Assembly (NCBI GenBank): GCA_951799425.1
Contig: OX637402.1
Coordinates: 33,075,492 to 33,139,491, forward strand
DNA from: Ilex aquifolium
Lineage: Eukaryota; Streptophyta; Magnoliopsida; Aquifoliales; Aquifoliaceae
Direction: 5' to 3'
DNA length: 64,000 bases
Position numbers and translations under genes: made by a program. Below are positions 58,188-64,000 of the stretch, in pieces (the stretch's first letter is position 1; each line of letters begins with the position of its first letter). The notes below the pieces were generated by a model. The model was not told the DNA's origin and did not search any database. It saw nothing but the letters and a program-made list of their open reading frames with translations.

Positions 58188-59719
58188 ATGCATAGCTCCA
58201 TAATTATAATATTAACTACAAATTGACCATGTCTCCAATGTAAAGTTGAGTATTTTAATTTATTGGGAGATGGCATCATTCTAGCTGGCAATGAAACTTT
58301 TCTTGACGTTAGTTTGCACTTTTGAACTCATCCTCTTGTTTTGTTTTCCTATTTCATTAACAACTCCAAGCGCAATGACAGTCAATGGCGTATGCCGCAG
58401 CATGAGGATCTTTGTTATTAATTTACTTGGATTCAAAACTCTTTATAATACTTAAAGTCGGCTTGATTGAACTGGATTAATCCACTACTATTATTATTAT
58501 TATTATCAGTAGTTTGTAGTAGGTGATTGATATGATATTAGTAGTTGTAGTTCTAATATGTCCAAAGCTATTTATGATGATTCCAATCAAACGACTCTTT
58601 AATATATTTTTTCAAAAGATGCCCTCCGTTATTCCGTCCACGCCCTATTACATTATGGTAGAATATAAACTTATTCAATCTAATTATATTATCCTATAAC
58701 GAGGTAGGCGTAAATCAGAATCATCCAATATTTTTGTGTTTTTTTTTTTTTTGAGAATAGTGGGTCGGATTGATTGTATTTTTTTCTCTTCATAATAGAG
58801 CATTATTGCAAACATGTATTCTTTGAATTCGGAACTGTTACGTATACTCAAGATGTGCTCAACCACTCATAAATCACACATATCAGATTAATCAGAATGT
58901 CTTTTGCAAGACTTGAACTTAGAAGCTCGAGATATTAATAATCACAAAAATTTTGTTATTTGGGCAATCCTCACGGACAGACCTAGCAAGGATTGTACTT
59001 CCAAATAGGATTGGACCGGTTTTTTTTTTATTAAAAAAAACTCAATAATTTCATTTACATAGGAAAGTGTTGATTATAATCCGAAACCAGAAATTTTTTT
59101 AGCTCAGACAGGGGATAGCTAATCCAACTCAACGGAATGGAGTTAGACATCGCATTTGCTTCAACCCAATGACCAGTTCAAAGTTCAATTGTTGAAAGAA
59201 TTCAAGTTGGTGATTGAACTCTTTATTTATTGTTCCAATCAAACAACTCTCTAAATTTTGTTGCTTAGTTATGGTGGCTGCCAGCTCAGGTCACTCTTTT
59301 TTTTTTAATCCTTTCATACATTTCCTTGATTATTATTTTTTTTTTCCCCAAGAAATTGAACCAAGGACATGGTGAATTTTTCATATGCTACAGCTGCACA
59401 CCCCATTTCTATGAAACTGATTTTCCAAAAATATTATTCTATTAATAGCTGTGACGTAAATGACATAAAAATCACCCTGCAACACCAAAAACATGTATAA
59501 TAATAAAATAAAAAATAAAAAAAAATCAACATCAATTGTTTTGGAAGTTTCTTTGGTTTTTGATGGAACAGATACGAATGGGCGAAAGCTTTAAGAAGAG
59601 GCAGCAAAAAATGGGAGGAGGGTTTGATGATTAACAAGAAATAGGACATGTGAGTGTACAAGCAAATGAAATCTGCTGGTCCATCTCTGACAATGGAACT
59701 GTCCATATGTAGTCGTGAG
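58188..59719. other. Intergenic, no gene called
   Basis: No coding or repeat signal beyond short A/T runs. ORF 59434-59706 (minus) has no domain. Confidence 0.4.
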
Positions 59720-60345
59720 CAGTGGCGGATTTAGTATGGTGGCAGTGGGAGCAACTGCCCCCACTGAAATTTTAAAAATTTTTGGGATTTAAGTGTAATT
59801 TTAAAAATTTCAAGAATTTCTTAAACTTGTCCCCACTGAAATTTTCTTAAAGTATAGGGTATATTAATATAATTTTCAACCCTTAAAAGCTAATTTTTGG
59901 CAGCTCCTCCTCATTTTTCACATCTAGTAGCTGCCCCCACTGAAATTTTAAAAATTTTTGGGATTTAAGTGTAATTTTAAAAATTTCAAGAATTTCTTAA
60001 ACTTGCCCCACTGAAATTTTCTTAAACTATAGGGTATATTAATATAATTTTCAACCCTTAAAAACTAACTTTTGGTAGCTCTTTTTCACGTTTTTTTTTT
60101 TTCTTGTAAGCCTTCGTCTTCTTCATCCAGACCTAAGTATTTTGAAATTTTCTTAAAGTATAGAGTATTTTGGGACCTAAGTATATACATGAGTTGCGCA
60201 TCTAAATGACATTCTTTTGATATAACTATGCTTATAAACAGTTTATCAAAAATACATATTTTAATGAAAACAATGTTACAATTATACTTTAAAATTTAAA
60301 ATTTTAGGTTGCCCCCATTGAGATAAAATCCTGGCTCCGCCCCTG
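59720..60345. mobile_element. Non-autonomous hAT element, 626 bp
   Basis: Starts CAGTGGCGGATTTAG and ends CTCCGCCCCTG (inverse CAGGGGCGGAG), the CAGNGGCGGA hAT terminus. The 8-bp target duplication GTCGTGAG is perfect at 59712-59719 and 60346-60353. It contains a tandem repeat: TGCCCCCACTGAAATTTT...CTTAAACTTG at about 59756-59935, again at about 59940-60120. No transposase coding. Confidence 0.95.
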
Positions 60346-60353
60346 GTCGTGAG

Positions 60354-62084
60354 CAGTTATGTCACTATATAAACTGCAGCAAACTAGCAATTCATGAAAG
60401 AATCTTATGTGTCTTTGCTAAAATTTTAGTATTTTTTAAGGGTAAAAGGAGTATTTTTGTAAATAATTTTTTTAAAAAAATTGATTACTTATTCTTGTTG
60501 AAGTGATTTTTGTGCATATTTATATATGAATGATACTATTTCATATACGATAAATACATGTTTGTACTACTATACCTGTAATTAAACTTGAACAAAGAGA
60601 AGAAAGTAGAATATGAAAAACAAAAATATAAAACACCATCGCTTCATAAATAAAATAAAAGTAATTTAAAAAGCATTATCCAGCAATATATTAGGATATG
60701 TTCTTAAAAGTACTTTCAAGTAAGTTTACGATTAAAATACAAAATATAATGTTATATTCTTTTTGTTTAAATTGAAAAGTTAAAAAGTATAAATATATTT
60801 CATTCCTGTTTTCCTGATGTAATACATATGTCCATCTTAATACATATGTTTACATTACATGCCAAAAAAAAAAAAATACATATGTGGAAACAATCCAATG
60901 AAAAAAACAAATTTTTTTCTTAGTTTTAGACAAAAAAAACTTTTATTTTTTTTTATTTTTTGCATCGCTCTAATGAAAATCAAAATGCTAATATTTATTT
61001 ATTTTTTGTTTCTATAATTTTTTTTAATGAAAATAGTGAAGAACTAGCTAGGAGCAAAATGTGGCTCCTTAACCTGCATGGCGGTGTGGAGTTGGATTTG
61101 GACAAATTATAGACCCGTTCGTCTAGAATTCGACATTTATTGATGTCGCATAAATTTACAATAGATTATAGACATCCGAAATTTATTCTCGCACTGATAG
61201 GTGTAAAGTGGCCGAACTTCTGGCAGCAGGGGCACAAAATGAAACCACTTGACGACTTAAAAGGTATTATGAATATTGGTGGGGTCACAATTGTAATGTC
61301 AATTATCACTCAAAATTGGGGGGGTTTTGTCTTCTTTTGTTGCTAATGCCGACAAAAGCAATGTCCGTTTCGGTAATTAATTAGAGGAGTTAAAAAACAC
61401 GGGTTTCTACGGTAAAGCAGCAGCAGCAGCAGATTGAGCCGAAGGAAAGCTGTTCGATTCACTTAGACACGTGTCACGTGAGCATCTGTGCGCTGTAGAC
61501 GACAGAGACTGTAATGTGGTCTCCACTTTTGAAAGTGGAAAGGCACAGTACAACGAAACGTGTGGTGCTTTGCTGGGGTAAACCCATAGTTGGCCCATAG
61601 TTGGCCCGAAGAGTAAACCCATGATCACGAGTTTCGTCAAACCCATGGAGGGTGGATTTGGAAAGATGAGTAAGGTGTTAAAGATCTAAAAAATAATTGT
61701 ACCCCTTAACATGAGTATGAATTTGATTGATCAAGAGTAAAATAGTCATTTAAAGGAAAAATAATTGTTAATAATTATGATATATTCGTGGATCCTACAT
61801 ATATATGTGTTGCATACCAAACATGCGTATGAATCGAAATGAATATTGAATTTCATCTTTTTACAGAGGAGTTTAAATTTGGAAGGGTTTGGAATGGCTC
61901 TGCCCATTCACAGAGAATTATGCAATTCTCAAGTTCAGGGTCGAAATATATTTGGTTATTTTTGGGTTGACAATTATTTACACGATCTGACAATTTAATA
62001 TAAAAAACGAAAAGAAAATATATGAAATTCAAAGCCAGAGACTTCATTGGAAAAGTGAATTCTTTAAAGGTACCTTCCATAAAT
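60354..62084. other. Intergenic with an ACGT-box cluster, no gene called
   Basis: ACACGTGTCACGTG at 61466-61481 is two overlapping ACGT (G-box/ABRE-like) cores. A CAG repeat lies at 61419-61431. The surrounding sequence is GC-richer (61390-61660), promoter-like, but no neighbouring gene is visible on either strand. Confidence 0.45.
61466..61481. promoter_or_regulatory. Overlapping G-box/ABRE-like motif
   Basis: GACACGTGTCACGTGA contains two ACGTG cores. Such pairs bind bZIP/bHLH factors in plants. The target gene is unknown. Confidence 0.4.
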
Positions 62085-62291
62085 TCTTTTTTTTTTTTTA
62101 AAATTTTAATCGCACATTGACTAACCTCCTCCTCGGTCTAATTAAAAACAAATCATCCAAGCCAAAATTAAAAAATTCATGAAAAATATATCTCTCATGG
62201 CCTGATCTGACTTCAAGAAATTGTCAAGTTTATAAAACTTAAGACATCTAAGTTTATAATTTGTTCTTGTTACAACTTAAAACTATCCTCG
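62085..62291 (-). mobile_element. SINE family 1 copy (minus, degraded)
   Basis: T-run at 62085-62098, then AACCTCCTCCTCGGTCTAAT, AAATCATCCAAGCC and CATGGCCTGATCTGACTTC, matching the family body in reverse complement. Confidence 0.55.
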
Positions 62292-63062
62292 TAGACTTAC
62301 CTTCGCCCTTTTGTGGTCTGTTTAGCTGCCATTTTTGTTCATCCAAAGGCGAATGTTTAGCCATTGATGGATAAAAAACCTTAATCATTTCAAATGCACG
62401 AAAGAGACACCAAAAACGACATAAATGTTCCTCTTGGATAACCTCAATCTAGCTAAATGCCCCATACATTAAAAGACCCCGTACATAAATTATTTAATTT
62501 TCAACTTTCACTTATTTTCCTTATTTATGTGACGTAATTAGATCAAGGCGATACTTATATGAATATTATTTTTTTCTTCCTCGCAAAAATAAGAACTAAA
62601 AGCTTCACTACTTGCCTACCCTCAAATGTCATATATTATATTCAGCTATTGTATTAAGGTTCTTTTTTTGGAATATATTAGCAAAATTATTATTTTTTTT
62701 TCAAAATATATTAACAAAATTATTTTTCGATACCATTATACATACACATAAATGAAATCAATTAATTTTGTTGATTGGCTTTTAACACCGGCCCTTGTCC
62801 CCAACCCCCAGAGAAAACTACAGCATGCTTTGACTTTGACATGAAAAAAACAGGGTTGGGACGCGCAATAAGAGGAGGGTGGGTTCTTTTGAAAGCTATT
62901 CATTCATTAATGACCATTTTTTGTGGTTACATGGTGAACAGAGAGATGTCACCGACACCAATTCCTTCAGGCACTTCAATGGTTAAAGCTTGTTCAGGTT
63001 GGCAGCAAAACTGTTGCAGATTTTGATCTATCCTTCCTGGTCTCATTGAAACAGAGTATAAT
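62292..63062. other. Intergenic, no gene called
   Basis: The 83-codon plus-strand frame at 62775-63026 has no known domain or splice context. The target duplication of the next SINE closes it. Confidence 0.4.
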
Positions 63063-63420
63063 CCCTAGATTTGGTTTAGTAGTCAAGTCTATCATTTTAC
63101 AAGTAAGAGGTCTCAGGTTTGATATTTCTCACATTTTCTTAATGGGTCAATTACTCTTATTCCTCAGGAAATATGTTATGTAATCCAAATCTGTAATCCA
63201 AATGAAAAGAGATCATTGAATCAGTGGGTCTCATTTAAAAAAATTGATGAGATCTACTCATCTAATGGTCCCCCTTTATTTGGGATGCAAATTTGGGTTA
63301 CAGAGTATTACCCTTACCCTTATTCTTCAAGAAATATGTCCTTAAACTAACTCGACTTACGATGATCGGCTTAGAGCTTGAAAGAGTAATTAGTGCAAGC
63401 CTAAATATCCTATAAAAAAA
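63063..63420 (+). mobile_element. SINE family 4 with 10-bp target duplication, containing a MITE
   Basis: AGAGTATAAT is repeated perfectly at 63053-63062 and 63421-63430. TTTAGTAGTCAAGT (A-box-like) and AGGTTTGATATTT (B-box-like) lie about 40 bp apart. The tail is TATAAAAAAA before the right duplication. Without the nested MITE the SINE is about 200 bp. Confidence 0.7.
63176..63313. mobile_element. MITE family A copy 3
   Basis: TTATGTAATCCAAATCTGTA ... AGTGGGTCTCATTTAAA ... inverse end CAAATTTGGGTTACAGAGTA. Matches 21416 and 53808. It is flanked by near-identical 25-bp stretches (63151-63175 and 63314-63338). Confidence 0.75.
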
Positions 63421-63430
63421 AGAGTATAAT

Positions 63431-64000
63431 TATAAGTACAATTCAATCAAGTTAGGCCCCAGTTTTACTAACTATGGGTGGCTACATGAATTGCACAATC
63501 ACTCCCCTTTAAGAACTCCAGCATCACTATATATTTATTTCAGCATGAACAATATGGTGTGTGACCATGTACCCTTGGTGGATTTTTTTACCATACTCCT
63601 ATATTTCTTAAATTTTATTATTATTTTATCATTGTTTTAATTAATTTTTTTTATAGCAACTGTACTACACTACATGTAGATCAACAAAATTCAACGTGAT
63701 TTGATTACATGAGATGAATTAACACGAAAACAGGTTTACGTTTTATCTTAATGTGTTCGTTTTGGATATTAAACAGGTGAACGTGATAAATGAATTGTAT
63801 TTGGGTGGAGTGAGTTAACCCGTTTATCACCCAATTGCCAGATTAATAAATGACTAAAATTGTTACAAAATGAACGCTTTTGATTACCGGAGCTGTATAC
63901 CTTTTAATAAATAAAAAAAATAAAAAAAAGAAAAGAAAATTGGGTCAGGCTATGACCATGGAATTTGACTTTGATGGCAATTGTTTGAAATAGGGGAAAA
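63431..64000. other. Intergenic to window end
   Basis: It carries GGTTAACCCGTTTATCAC-like words (about 63810) of the dispersed repeat seen near 6430 and 46140. No gene signal. Confidence 0.4.

Noticed and set aside
62775-63026. 83-codon plus-strand ORF
   Set aside because: No conserved motif, no splice or promoter context, and low-complexity surroundings.

Overview
The window is nuclear DNA from a dicot plant, probably a core eudicot. It is AT-rich, has spliced genes with GT/AG introns, long (CT)n and (TA)n microsatellites, tRNA-derived SINEs, Helitrons and foldback elements. I could not name the species. Five protein-coding loci are well supported: the 3' part of a CCCH zinc-finger gene like Arabidopsis C3H6 (+, 832-2788); an uninterrupted membrane-anchored SAM methyltransferase-like gene (+, 6920-8182); a complete 14-exon auxin response factor of the ARF5/MONOPTEROS type (-, 16768-9171); a six-exon RNA polymerase I subunit RPA43-like gene (+, 36347-40595); and an intronless SAUR gene (+, 51313-51756). 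From memory of Arabidopsis chromosome 1, C3H6, MONOPTEROS and SAUR53/54 lie next to each other (At1g19860, At1g19850, At1g19840/30), and RPA43 and SAUR51/52 lie in the duplicated At1g75 block. The window therefore looks like one ancestral block that was split between two copies in Arabidopsis.

Layout. 0-17 kb is gene-dense: C3H6-like, then the methyltransferase, then ARF5 convergent with it. 17.5-36 kb is a repeat zone. It contains a 5.5 kb composite at 23.6-29.1 kb (a palindromic terminal-repeat element, a Helitron inserted in it, a tandem duplication, and another copy in opposite orientation) and a 3 kb element at 29.7-32.7 kb with a perfect 10-bp target duplication and a Helitron and a MITE nested inside. 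36-40.6 kb is RPA43, with telo-boxes just upstream. 41-51 kb is again repeat-rich (a Harbinger-type MITE, a Helitron with a proline/histidine-like CCA repeat, SINEs). 51.3 kb is the SAUR gene. 52-64 kb has no convincing protein gene. It holds three SINE families, a decayed plastid trnS-GGA copy, a hAT element with an 8-bp target duplication, and MITEs.

Function. ARF5 is an auxin-dependent transcription activator and SAURs are auxin-induced growth effectors, so two steps of auxin response are physically linked here. The ARF5 gene has a 78-nt intron that is open in frame, and the intron before its PB1 domain would add nine residues and stop if retained. Both could change the protein by splicing alone. 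The C3H6-like gene has an in-frame TGA before its zinc finger. Most long ORFs in the GGT/CCA, (CT)n and (TA)n tracts are artefacts of simple repeats.
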